From positions 904,556 through 968,555 of the forward strand of contig PZJY01000004.1 in assembly GCA_031472005.1 (NCBI GenBank): a stretch of 64,000 nucleotides of DNA, written 5' to 3'. This DNA is from Tetracladium setigerum. Lineage: Eukaryota > Ascomycota > Leotiomycetes > Helotiales. The notes beneath the pieces were generated by a model. That model had not been told where the DNA came from. It did not search any database and worked only from the letters and a program-made list of their open reading frames with translations. Every line of letters starts with the position of its first letter. Within the stretch, counting starts at the first letter, position 1. The translations under genes were made by a program, and so were the position numbers. Below, piece by piece: positions 22,385 through 33,581 of this stretch.

Positions 22385-22712
22385 TACTTGCACGCTGGGA
22401 GTTCCTGGATATTTTTTCAAGACATATACCCATGGCAGCAACGTCATCTGTCACATCAATTGGCGCATTCGGAGGAAGAGAGAGCATGGAACGGGCGTTT
22501 GTTGTTGGACTATTTTCTTTTCTTTTTTGAAGGACATGGAGAAGCATTGGGGGCATTGTTATTTATTGTCATTGGCTATACCCTGGGAGTTCTTCATTTG
22601 TTTTTCGAGGAGCACATACCCTTGTAGAAAGCATCGTCACATCAAGTTGGCGCATACATCGACACAGAGACATACTGGGCGCGTTGTTTCGTTGTTTTTT
22701 TTGGACTATTCA
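22385..22712 (+). repeat. diverged tandem duplication (about 190 bp)
   Basis: Two copies share, in order, CTGGGAGTTC, CACATACCC or ACATATACCC, GTCACATCAA(T/G)TGGCGCAT, a GGGCG(C/T) GTTTGTTG-like block and TTGGACTATT. The first copy is about 22385-22520 and the second about 22575-22712. Confidence 0.65.
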
Positions 22713-22885
22713 TTTCGCCCCTCACAGCACACTGCACACACCTCCATCGATGCAGTCGTCACCTTAATCAACCAGACATTCCGTTCTACTCGCGCATTCA
22801 CCCACAACGCAACAGCGACAGCACCGGCCTGGAAACCAAATCAACATCATTACCTATCGGGTTTCTTTTCGGATTGTTTTTGCAA

Positions 22886-23100
22886 GCTCGCTACCCATAG
22901 CGCGGCGGCAAAGATCGAATCCGAAATCGAAAGTCGAAAACTCCATTCGACACAAAAATGGAAAACATCAATTTCAATCAACACCTCTTTGTTCTACTCG
23001 CTCTCTCACCCATAGCACGGCGGTAGAAAAAGGTGGTGGAACTTGGGAGGATCTCAGTATCATTTCTTTCTTTTCCGCTCGCTCACCCGTAGCACGGCGT
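22886..23100 (+). repeat. three copies of CTCACCCATAGCACGGCG
   Basis: Related copies at about 22886-22908 (CTACCCATAGCGCGGCG), 23004-23023 and 23080-23098 (CTCACCCGTAGCACGGCG), each preceded by CTCGCT. Unequal spacing (about 115 and 75 bp). Confidence 0.7.
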
Positions 23101-23545
23101 TTTAGAAAGAGAGGACTGAAGGATATCTAGTTCATCAAAAATTGAAACCAAAAAAAAGAGAAAATTTAACAAAACTTGTGCAATTCCCCTTCTCGTTTAC
23201 ATGTGATGTGTTTTGTGAGGTGATATGAGCTCGTGATATGTGTATGTGCGACTGGAACAGGCTTCTTGTAGGCCTATTTCCGTTTCTTTTCCCACCTTAC
23301 GAGTGTTTGGTTTTTCTTCTTCCAGCAAATACAGTCAGTCACTTCCCAGACTTCGGTCCCTTTCTTTAGATATTCTAGAGCCGTGCAAAGAAAGTGATGT
23401 TTGGCTTGACCTACCAGTGGCCAATCATCATCTCCCGAGTCCAATTACAAGGACTGTGATTGACCATCAGTGTATTTGAATTTGGGGTAGCTGGTGGGCG
23501 AAGCGGGGTGCCAAAACCGTTGATTTGGTGGAGAATGAGGTCAGG

Positions 23546-23580
23546 ATAGGTACCTAGGTACCTATGTAGGTAGGTAGACA
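23546..23580 (+). repeat. 20-bp perfect palindrome followed by GTAG repeats
   Basis: ATAGGTACCTAGGTACCTAT (23546-23565) is identical to its reverse complement, and GTAGGTAGGTAG follows at once. TACC/GGTA tetranucleotides recur at several spacers in this window. Confidence 0.9.
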
Positions 23581-23942
23581 AATGGGCTTCTAATTGATAA
23601 CAAATAGATCAACAGTATGAAATCAAAGCTCATTGATTATTTATTCATGAGGATTAATACATCATTCTCGTGAGATTTGTGGATTCACTTGGTCCATTGA
23701 GTTGTTATTTTGCACAAAATGCACTGCGCAAAGTTACAACATGATTCATGTTCAACACAAGAGATAAGAACCATCATCAATTTCAATTATGATATAATAA
23801 GCGCCAGAGTAGAGACTAATTCTATCCTGCAAGGAAGCATTTCTTCGGAATTCTTCCCTGCCAACTTCAAGATTTGCTTCATTTGCATACGCTGCACCTA
23901 TTTTGTATCATCCCAAGAGGTTTCATTCACAACTTCACCAGC

Positions 23943-24532
23943 TTAGATAACCAAGGGCGACATGCAAGTACATTCAGTCCATGAATCTCCATCTTCAACA
24001 CTAAGGGTCACCACAGCTCCGTCGCAGATGTCCTCTGCTACCCAGCGTTCGTATGGAGGAAGTTGTTGTCTTGGCGTCCAGGTCGCTTCCACCATCGAAG
24101 AATGTCGTGGGCAAGGATCCATGAAGTTGCCGTACAAGAATAACGAGTTTATCTCTCTTTCATCCTTCTCAGGTGGTTGAGACCAACTTCCGATAGAGAG
24201 AAGGTCGTTGCTTTGTTGATGAAGTGTCTGCGGGTTGAGTTGTTCGGTTGTGAAGTTGGTATTATTCTGTACGCTTGTGTCCTGCTCATGACCATTTTTC
24301 TGGCCGACTCTTGGTGAGAGTGATGTTGGTGATTTGGTTCCTGTCGGAGAACGTTTGAGGTGAGACAAGTTGCGAACTCGTGAGTTGGCGACGGAGGTGG
24401 AAGGGCTTCGAACGCCGTCTTTCTTGGTGTCGACGACCTTATCACCGCTGCGATACGACAAGAATGTTAGCTCTTCTTCAAATACGAGTATTAGGGACTA
24501 TTCTCTTACTCTTTGTTCATATTTTTGGGCAT
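23943..24532 (-). CDS. small hypothetical protein
   Basis: Two exons (24532-24510 and 24447-23943) encode about 175 residues. The 62-bp intron has a GTAAGA donor and a TATCGCAG acceptor, and splicing joins MPKNMNKD to GDKVVDTKKDG in frame. The N-terminal half is basic and Ser/Thr rich, probably disordered. The C-terminal part is more ordered (LPPYERWVAEDICDG, LSVEDGDSWTECTC). No known domain or signal peptide. The support is the clean splice structure and the conserved-looking C terminus; expression is unknown. Confidence 0.55.
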
Positions 24533-25712
24533 TTTCGCAGGAGGTAGAGGATCCGAGAGAGTATTCGCGTTTTGAATTGAACTCGCTCAAAGAGAGGACA
24601 GAGTATGTAGAGTTACCAGAGAGAAATAGAGAGACACAGAGAGAGAGGGAGAGAGAATGCTGTTGATATGATCAAGATTCATGAAAAGAAGGGCTGAGGA
24701 GGAGGTATATCAAGACCTTAAATAGTTTTGGGGGACTTTGAAAGAAGAGATAGTCAGTTCGTTGCGAACTTTGGGCAAATTAAAAGAGACAGCAAGATCT
24801 ATTTCGATCAGCAAGGAGGTAAGGCGAGAAAGTTGTGTCGCAAGACGGAAAAGAAAAGGAATTTAGATTTGACCCCAGACCTGTTGCGCAGTTTCTCAAC
24901 TTTCCTAGAAGATGACTGTCGAATTCCTCTCGTGTAATTGGCCAGAATACCTTTGTCTCCTGTTTATAGGCGAGCGAATCCACTTGATATCTGGCTTTGC
25001 CAAAAGGCATCAATATTGTTGACTTTTTTCTTGCGAATGGTTGGCAGCAATACATTTAGGATCCCGGAAACTTTGTTTCTCTTGAGTCGTCTGGCTACAG
25101 CACAGCACGAAACTCGCTTTCATTGGGTAAATGACTTTTGTGTGCATACAATCAGTGAAATGATTGGGTCGCTCATGACACCCCAAGCCCATTGAACGAC
25201 CTCAATTCTCAAGATATTGCTATCAGAAAGACCTACGTTCTTGTCGCGGGTTATGCCTCATTGTGTGGGGGGCGATGGTCAGAGAATGGAGGTCTCCTTA
25301 CTGGCTAGAATACCTTTGTGCTTGCAGGTATACCGTTTACACGGCGATCGGGTCGGCTTGTGTCTCAGGTTCCACGACTTCCACGCATATGCACGTCGCA
25401 GCACACAGCCCGTCTAATGAGCTGCATATCTCTAAGAAGCGATCTCTTTAAGCTCTTACTGGCTAGAATATCTTTGTTTCCCTTGGCATGATTCCCTCCC
25501 CTCACCGCCAGCTCACAGGTTTGGCGCCTTGAAAAGGTTGCCAGCAACGAGGCTCGCGGCTCTGCCTGAAACGAGGCCACCCGCGCCCTGCTATGCCATA
25601 GCATATGAATGGGCATATGCCCCCTTTGGAAGGAAAAGTCTTCTTCATTTCACTTCTCATGATCCATCCTTTCTTAAAAAAAAAATCTTGGTTAATCTAG
25701 TGGAAGGCCAAC
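24533..25712. other. spacer with dispersed direct repeats, no gene
   Basis: This 1.18-kb stretch contains only short open frames without protein character. A purine-rich GAGAGA block lies at 24620-24660. Three copies of a 17-bp element are listed separately. Confidence 0.45.
24940..25477 (+). repeat. three copies of GGCTAGAATACCTTTGT
   Basis: Copies at about 24940-24956 (GGCCAGAATACCTTTGT), 25303-25319 (exact) and 25461-25477 (GGCTAGAATATCTTTGT). The last two also share the preceding CTTACT. This may be a trace of an old duplication or mobile element. Confidence 0.6.
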
Positions 25713-28710
25713 ATGGATAGTTTCGAGATTCCCAGTTCTCAACTGGACGCGCCATATGCAGAGCGATGGGAGATTCTGAAGCCTGTCATGTGTCGGTTGT
25801 ACATTGACGAAAAGAAACGTGTGAAGGAGATTGCCGATATCATGGCAATACAGTACAAATTCTATGCAAGGTTTGTGACTCTGCAATACCTTTCTCTTTG
25901 GATAGTGTGGCTACTCAATGCTGACGAATTCGCATTATTCAGTCAAAACCAGTACAAACGTCAGTTCGGTATTTGGAATACGTCAAAAGCACTTTCATCC
26001 AAGAAAAAAGACAAGATCACTAAGGTTCTGCAAACTCGCTCACGACAAAGAAAAGAAACAGCGGTCACATACAACGGACATGACCAAAGTCATACGATGC
26101 AAAGGCATTTGAAAGATCAGATGAGACAGAATCATCCTCTACCGCCAAGATTTCCTCTCAATATTGAGGATTTATCTGGCCACGCTTTGCAGTGCGGTGT
26201 TCATCTGTAAGTTGGAACATCCGAAGTATGTACTGTACGTTGACTGATGTTCACAAATTTTTAATAGCTTCATGAATTGGAATACACCTGCGGCCGCCGT
26301 GCTAGCATCTTCTAAATCCAAGGCAACGAACTATTGGTCTCCTGGTAAGTTTTGTGCTGCTCGGTGTATTGCGCCGTTCCCATCATCTCCAAGTCCAGAG
26401 GACTCTTACTGAGTGCGAATGATTTTAGGTCTGCCGTATGGAACTCCTATGAGTGGCGTCGAGATGCACACGCCAGCTTCAAATTCAGCACCTTCCCCTG
26501 CGCCGCAGGATGGGCCGTCCTCTTCCAAGAATAAATCATTGGGCTATGCATCGTCCAGTATGATGACGATTGCTCGTGAGAGTCTATCGGCCAACAGGAC
26601 ACATACCTTCCTCGCAGGAGATCATAGGGGCTTGCTGGGTGAAATGGACTCACAGGAACAAATGTAAGTTCTCAAATATGAGCTTTGGATATTGCTCATT
26701 TCCAAAAGTACCACTATCGATTGGCTGCACCAATTCTGGCAATTTTCATTCAGAACTGCTAGAACTTGGGGGCGCGGCCCACGGGTATGGGACGCGCAAA
26801 ACCTTGGTTTCGAACGATTACCAGTTGTGAATACCCACAGTTCACCCAACACAGCTGCTTTCAATGCTGGGTCTCCGAACGTACATTCGGAAGGTCCAAT
26901 CTCTGGAAATTGGAGCCGCACCTTTGTTGGCATCATCAGACCAAGCTCTGAATGCCGTTGGAGTATCCACATCTCCTATATGGATTACGAGAGAGTTGCT
27001 TCACCCCCACCTGATTCGGACCTACCTGTCGATTTGGATGATGAGGGAACTTGGACACAATGGGCGGATCACGACACAATCCACGATTTTACAGCAAGGC
27101 TAGAGGAGAGCATTGAGTCTAACAGCTTCAGCAACATCGATACCAAGGAGCTACCATTAGCGGCAAATCAAATAGCCAAAGCATTGAAGCGGACACCTGA
27201 TCAGTTGTTGGTGGAAGCTTTTGGGTTCAGCATTATGGCTCGCAACATCGACTTGGTAGAGAAGATGCTCGAAAATCTTGAAAGATACCCAAACTTACGT
27301 CTCGATACCTTGTTTCCACTACACCTCGCAGCAAGTTATCTAGACGGTTCGAAAACATGTTGTTCGGTTTTCGATTTGCTCGTGTCATACTTGGGCACCG
27401 GGGAGAACTCTGTCAGGAAACTCTATACAAATCACCTCAGTCACACTGTTCTGGATACCCTGATGATTTCGATATTGAAAGCTCACACTTCATGTGTCCC
27501 GGAGATGGTCGATGTTGCGTTCAAGAAAGAGCATCGATTTGCAGGGGAAGAGGTCGATATCTGTGGGAGGTGGGACGCTGATTCTGATTGCATTCGACAA
27601 CTACAAGCAAGTGGTAGCCCAACTATACCACAAAACTGGAAGCATATGTTCTGTCACACTTCAGTCCAAACAATGGTACATTGTCTTTCGACCCTCTTTG
27701 GTCCCCATTGGGCTCCTGACATCAATACTCCTAGTGGTATTTTTCTGAAGCGTTGCCAGAACGAAACATGTGGACTCAAAATGCAACTCAAACCTCTTCA
27801 TACCCTCGTCGTCACTGCTGTACATCTTGCACAATATGGGAGTGAGGGGGAAACACTTTTCGGCATGCTCGCATGCTTGCTCTGTCTGTTAAGTAGGGGT
27901 GCAAATCCTTTGCTTAAAGCTGACATCTCGGTGAGGGCACTCCTTTCTGAAGATTACGGTCAGGAGTGTAGCCATTCTGAGCTAGATCCACTGGAGCTGG
28001 CACAACTGGTTCCCCAGGACTTGATATCGCAATGGCCGCAAGAGTGCATCACTGGCTGGGCTATCCTCTGTCATGTTCTCAAACACTCTCAAAATCAATG
28101 GAAACCTCAACCAAAACCAAACTTGGTTGTATACAGCCCAACAAATAAGTTTCAAACGTTTTACAGCGATTTCATCGGGTTAGGCAGCGGAGATATTTTG
28201 GATAACGCAAGTGGAGGTTTGGGAGCGCAAGGAATTAGCGACATCGAGATTGAATCCAATGACGAAGAATCTGAGAGGGGAGAAGATGGAGAGCATGGGC
28301 TTGAGACAGAGAATGGAAAAGGTTTACCTACCTACTGCCCCAGATTTGAGCAGGGGCCTGGGCACAAAAATTACTTTCGCAAAAACAACTACTTAGCACC
28401 TTTGTGGGCAGCAGTTCAGACCGAACTATTAACACATAGGCGGCTCAAAGAAGGCGACCCCTGGATCTCAGAAAACTTCAACATGGGTTCTGTTCTTCAA
28501 AGTCTGAACTCAGGAAGCCTGCTCTCAATTGGACTGATCTCGAAGAAATTGATGAAGCCTTTTTGCAGATGTGGCATCCATGAGGACGCTTTTGATGTTG
28601 CATGTGTACTTCGAGAGCAGGCCTGCTCCGAGTTCTTCTCTAACCTAGAAAATTGGGAGAAGACGACCTTTCTTGGAGATTTTGAATATCGTTGTGATGA
28701 GTGGTATTGA
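25713..28710 (+). CDS. Clr5-domain protein
   Basis: Five exons: 25713-25870, 25943-26206, 26268-26344, 26429-26663 and 26709-28710 (or from 26754, also in frame). About 911 residues with the first choice. Residues about 12-70 are a Clr5 domain: WEILKPVMCRLYIDEKKRVKE, then YKFYAS-QNQYKRQFGIWNTSK across intron 1. The middle carries helical, ankyrin-like stretches (LLVEAFGFSIMARNIDLVEKM, LHLAASYLDGS), followed by an acidic linker. A Cys-rich end follows (FCRCGIHEDAFDVACVL). Clr5 proteins are abundant in filamentous ascomycetes. The name derives from a fission yeast silencing factor, but the role of these long fungal proteins is unknown. DNA or RNA association is a guess from the domain. Confidence 0.82.
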
Positions 28711-30032
28711 CAGGTGGAATTTTCACATGCACTCCGAGAAACAGTCTCTGCATACCTTATGGTGTTTTACTGAGGTATTCAGTCGTGTAAATCACTGTAA
28801 TATGCTCTTTTACTGCTAGGACTCTTGATCATTAATTGAATAAAGTTTCTACACATCGGATTCCTCTTACGAATACGCTATCCTTTCAATTGCCAGTTTC
28901 TCGACAAAATGTTTAGGCTTAGGTAGCCCAAACATGTACTGAACGAGATTTTTATGAAATTATTGTCACGTCTCCATCAATCTAGAAACGACATTTCTAC
29001 GGCTAAGTTTTGGTTACAACTCGGGAACCATTATCGTATGCGAGTCTGATTAGGCGATGACCAGGGAATTATGGTTACTGGGAAGAAGCCGTGAATAAAA
29101 CATGCAACTGTGTCACACGGGAGAGAGCAACACCTTTTGGCTCCGTCTTTGATTGGCGGGTCTCGCGTTCTGGTAGGAAAAGTGATCTATGTATATTGGG
29201 ATGATCAAGCATTCTCTTTCCCCGTCAAAAGCCGAACATGAAACAGCATGATTGAAGAAACTCGACTCGGATATGAGCAACAAAGATTTTGGAGGCAGAA
29301 TATACAGGCACGGTATTCGCGGCCATGAACTTCACCTAAAGAAAAGTAGAAAAAGACAAAAGACCAACAAAACAGACGGGGGTATGCAAGTTTCACGGGG
29401 AAGGACACATTACTGCAAATGGGGGAAAAGGTTCTTCCTGTCTTGCAGCCAAACCCAAGTAACTTAAGTCTGAAAAAAAAAATGAAAAGAACTTCTACTT
29501 CCTTCCTCGATCTTGTCTCAATCAAAATTCAAAAAAGGCCAGACCAAGTCTACGCCCCCCCCTCCCCCTCCGAAACTATTGCCTCAACTAGAAGTCTGCC
29601 TATTAATGCAAGACACGATCACACAAACATATTGTAGGCAACCCTTCGTTATCCGTGCCCGAAATATCAACTTTCAGAGCATAGTCTGCTCTCCCAGATG
29701 CCTTCCATTTTCCCTCGATTCTGATCTCGATCGACCGCCTTACAGGCTTTAAAGGAATTACAATCAATGCAATTATCATTCGATTCATCTAACGCTTATC
29801 TCTGCTCGCTCTTCGTGTGGTCTTATTTTCTTCCTTTTTTGATCTTCTCCAAATTCCCAACGCAAGTTCAGATTTAAATTTCTGCTTCAGATTCAAACGC
29901 AAGTTCAGAATAAAATTTAAACTCAAATTAAAATTTGATAATGGAAATATATAGCTAGCCCAATTATACATATTTAGATAGTTACGTGTGTGTGGGTAGG
30001 TGTGGGTGGGAGTTTGGTTGGCTGCGTACATA

Positions 30033-30060
30033 AGGTAGGTAGGTAGGTAGGTAGGTACCT
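30033..30060 (+). repeat. (GGTA)n array
   Basis: Six GGTA-type tetranucleotides. Complementary to the TACC array at 30384-30402, about 320 bp downstream. Confidence 0.9.
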
Positions 30061-30079
30061 GATACGTAGGTGTTGGTAT

Positions 30080-30320
30080 TTATACACCCTCTTCTCCTTT
30101 CCTCCTCTACTATCCTTCTTCCACTCACCCTCTTCCGCTCTTCCGGTCCCACCCTCTTTTCCTTCCCTCCACTCTCCCTCTTCCACTCTCCCTCTTCCAC
30201 TCTCCCTCTTCCACTCTCCCTCTTCCACTCTGCTCTTTCACTCTCCCTCCCCTCTTCCTCCCCTCTTCCTCCCTCCCCTCACTCCTCTCCTTCTTCTCCC
30301 TCCTCTCCTCCCCCCTCAAA
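30080..30320 (+). repeat. polypyrimidine tract with 15-bp tandem repeat
   Basis: About 240 bp of almost pure C/T on the plus strand. At 30165-30230 the unit CTCCCTCTTCCA(CT) is repeated about five times. Mirror-like pyrimidine tracts of this kind can form triplex DNA. Confidence 0.85.
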
Positions 30321-30383
30321 CAACAACATCACAAACATCACAAACATCACAAGAAACCTAAAGTACTTTCGAATTCCACTCTA

Positions 30384-30419
30384 TACCTACCTACCTACCT
30401 AGTTACATACCTAGGTACT
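30384..30419 (+). repeat. (TACC)n array and TACCTAGGTA palindrome
   Basis: TACCTACCTACCTACCTAG followed closely by TACCTAGGTA. It is the inverted counterpart of the array at 30033. Confidence 0.9.
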
Positions 30420-31249
30420 CGCCTGCTTCATCAGGATCACGTTTTCAATCAAAATCACAACTTCGATGACAACCACACAACCAACGCCAAATCAAAACCA
30501 CAACTAGAATCACAAACAAAAATCACAACCACAACCACACCCTCTAATCTCCCTCCCTCCAACAACCCTACCAAAAACAAAAAAACAAACAAAAAAAACA
30601 GTACAAGCCAAAACTCGATTTTGATCACAATTAGATTTAAATATCCTATGAATCTAATCTTCAAACCTAGCAAAAGGATATCTTTCCTCTTCCTCCCATC
30701 ATCGTCCTCCATCCCTCCCTTCTTCCTCCCCTTCTTCTTCTTCCTCTACATAATCCCACAATCCCACAATCTTCTCTCTCTCCCTACGTGGCTCAAATCC
30801 TCCACCAATCTTGTCCATCTTTGCCCCTCATATTTCTATCATAGAAAATGTCTCTAGGGTATGACCGTCTATCTTCCCATATCCTCTTCTCACACTCCAC
30901 CTGATTCTCCTCCACTCTCATCTCTCATCTACACAAAAGATCCCTCTCCCTCCCCTCGCCTCCCCTCGCCCCGCTTCGTTTCACCTCTCCGCAAAAAGCC
31001 TACAAAGGACGAACGAAGCCCCCTCAAAAAATAAACAATAAAGCACAAAAAGACTGTTGTTGGTATGTATGGTGTGGTGGTACACCCGTAGTTTGGTTTG
31101 GTTTTGGTCATAACGTCATCAATCAATCATCCTCAGGATTTAATTAAACCTGGGCACAACTCCCTGCTCACTCTCCACCTTCTGAACATCCATCCATCCA
31201 ATAAATTATCCGTCAACAGAACAGCTGAGGCAAAAGTCTATATACCTAT

Positions 31250-33581
31250 TTACCGCCTGTATCCCTGACCGCTGAGATTCGAAGGCGCAGGACCGTTTCC
31301 GCCATTGTATGGACTTCCCACACGATCCATATTTTGTGGTGGTGGCGGTCTCTGACTCTGTGCGGTTCCAGGCCTGTCATTTCCGTAGTAATCCTGTTGT
31401 TGTCTTACTGGTTCCGTAAAGTTCCTCTGCTGCTGCTGACCAGTACCTTGAGGTGGCAGTCTCTGGCTCTGGGCGGTGCCAGGTCTTTCTTCGGCAAAGT
31501 AATCTCTAGGTGGGCCAGTTACACTTCGGATCTGCTGGTTTGGAGGAGGCGGTCTTTGACTCTGTGCGGTCCCGGGTCTCTCCTCGGCAAAGAAATCACG
31601 GGGTGGGCCTCTTCCTGGCTCGGTCACATTTCGGTTCTGTTGACCTTGAGGCGGCGGCCTGTTGCTTTGTGCAGTGCCAGGTCTTGCATTGCCAAAGTAA
31701 TCTTGTGAAGGTCCCGTCATACTTCGTTCTTGCTGAGGGGGCCAGAGGAAAGTGGATATGGCGCAGTCGATGCTGATCGCACGTTGGGATCAAAAGCCTG
31801 GTAATCAGTGGATGGGACCACTGGAAATCTAGCACCAGGTGCTGGTGAGTTGCGACCGTAATCAGATGTAGGACCGCGTTGTGGCATGGGTTGTGGAGCA
31901 CCCCCAAATGGTGCTGGAGAGTTCCAACCACCTGGCGAGTTCTCTTCAAACGGAGTTCTCCTACCTAGGCTAGGTGCAGGTCCAGCTGGAGTGAAAGACC
32001 TCTCACCAGGTGGTATGGGACGGCCGTAGTTGTCAAGACTACCCTGGGAAGTGTTGCTCATGCTGCTCATGTGTGTTGATGGTGGTGGTCGATTGTTGTA
32101 GGAAACAGGACTGGAAGTGTAACCCCGCTCATCTGGCATAATTGGATATGAATTGTTGTTCCATTGACTGTTTTGCGAGCTGGCCGTCATGGTTCGGATC
32201 GGGGCTGGGTAGCCGTTTCTGCTCTGGGGCAAGGGTAGTGACGGTGCTGGGGAGCTCGAACGGCCATAGCCCATTTCTGAAGCGTTGCTGATAAGTGGCG
32301 CATTGGATCCAAATGATGTTCCCGTAATGCTCCTCCCAGGTGCTGGACGTTTGCTGTCCAGTGAGTCAAGTTCAAAGGTTGCGGTCGTAGCTTGACCGCT
32401 TGGGGTGCCGGGTCTACTTGAATAGACTGGAAGAGTTGACATTGTATCGTTTCGATTGAGCACTGGCATCGGTGGAAGTTTATCAGTATCCGGTCCATCC
32501 TTTTGATCGAAGAGAGTTGGCAAGGTTGCTTGACGACCCAGTGGCTTCTCTCCTTTCTTGATAGCCTTGGCATCGGCCCTGGTCCGCTTCCGTTCCTCTT
32601 CTTCTATCGCTTTATTGACCTTGACCGATACAATTGCGGCGAGTCTCTTGTTGATCTTCTTCTCGCAGTAACCGCCTAGTCCATTGTCTGCCGAGGGAAT
32701 ATAGTGCCACAGAAAGGTAATCCAGAAAATGCAAGCCAAGATGAGGGACAACGCTCCGAATACCCAGATGACCAGTGTGAACAGCATGCCAGAGAGGATG
32801 ACTGCCTGTTGATTGTCCTGCTCGGCCAGAGCCCCGATTTTCCTGAAGAAATCGCCAAGCACAGAACCGACATCGTCATTTGCGGTAGGGATCAGGTCGG
32901 ATTTGAACACAGCATAGAGAGTGACAGCATTGACAACTTGTCTGGGGCCTTGGCAGAAGATGATACGAATCCAAGCTGCGGGAATTAGTACGTTATCTCT
33001 CTCGTCGCGGCGTCAGGATGGACTTACATTGGAAGGCGAAGTAGGTAAAGAGGGCCACATATTCAGCGCCTTGCTTACTCTTCGTCAACTCGGCAAAGAC
33101 CAAGAATCTCCTCCATCCTCGACCGTTCTTGGTCCATCGGATACATTGCAGTCGGACGGCAAGCGAGTCGAGATAGCTCTCGGCCACGGCTCCTCGCTTG
33201 ATGACCCTCAGTGCGCGGAAATATTCGTAGGCCAGATTGACCCAAGATGCAATGATGCAAGCCGAGAAGATCCATTTGGAGTATTTGAGATCGATCTTGG
33301 GCTGAATCTTGCCGGACCATTGGTCGAAGACAAGCAAATTGACGGCGGTGAATGTATCGACGCCGTAGACGGCGATTGAGACCAGGAGAGAACCGAGGAG
33401 GTAGGCGTATGCGAAGCCCCCGAAGCAATTGGTGGACTTGAAGTCTCCGAGACTCTAGAGGGGAGGGTTAGCCATTGTTTAACATCGATTCCGCAAACGC
33501 AGGCGCAAGGATACGTACGATGAAGTCCCATCTCTGATCGGCGCGGATCTCGCTCGCCTTGACTCTCCTTGAGCAGCCCAT
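31250..33581 (-). CDS. KCH-family low-affinity potassium channel/uptake protein
   Basis: Exons 33581-33519, 33454-33028, 32975-31783 and 31732-31250 encode about 721 residues. The N terminus MGCSRRVKASEIRADQRWDFI followed by SLGDFKSTNCFGGFAYAYL is characteristic of the fungal KCH (Kch1/Prm6) family. Membrane spans follow (LLGSLLVSIAVYGVDTF, WIFSACIIASWVNLAYEYFRA, YVALFTYFAF, LSGMLFTLVIWVFGALSLIL). The family mediates potassium influx at the plasma membrane during calcium signalling in yeast. The C-terminal half is a disordered Ser/Pro-rich tail. Its end holds four repeats of about 35 residues built on RPGTAQSQRPPPP and RDYFAEE. The last intron is a 50-bp GTGCGA...CTCAG intron that restores frame; without it the protein would stop after SKNEV. 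Confidence 0.9.

Larger units (their letters stand above)
22097..23942. other. long spacer with diverged tandem duplications
   Basis: This 1.85-kb stretch has no convincing gene; a 225-residue open frame (22338-23015) spans the duplications and looks spurious. Several duplicated segments and a palindrome are listed separately. Confidence 0.5.
28711..31249. other. 2.5-kb spacer between convergent gene ends, low complexity
   Basis: No credible gene. The stretch contains A-rich patches, a pyrimidine tract and two opposed GGTA/TACC arrays, listed separately. It may hold long 3' UTRs of the flanking genes. Confidence 0.5.

Noticed and set aside
22338..23015. 225-residue open frame downstream of the coiled-coil gene
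   Set aside because: It spans diverged tandem duplications and has Cys/Trp/His-rich composition unlike a protein; the repeats explain its openness.
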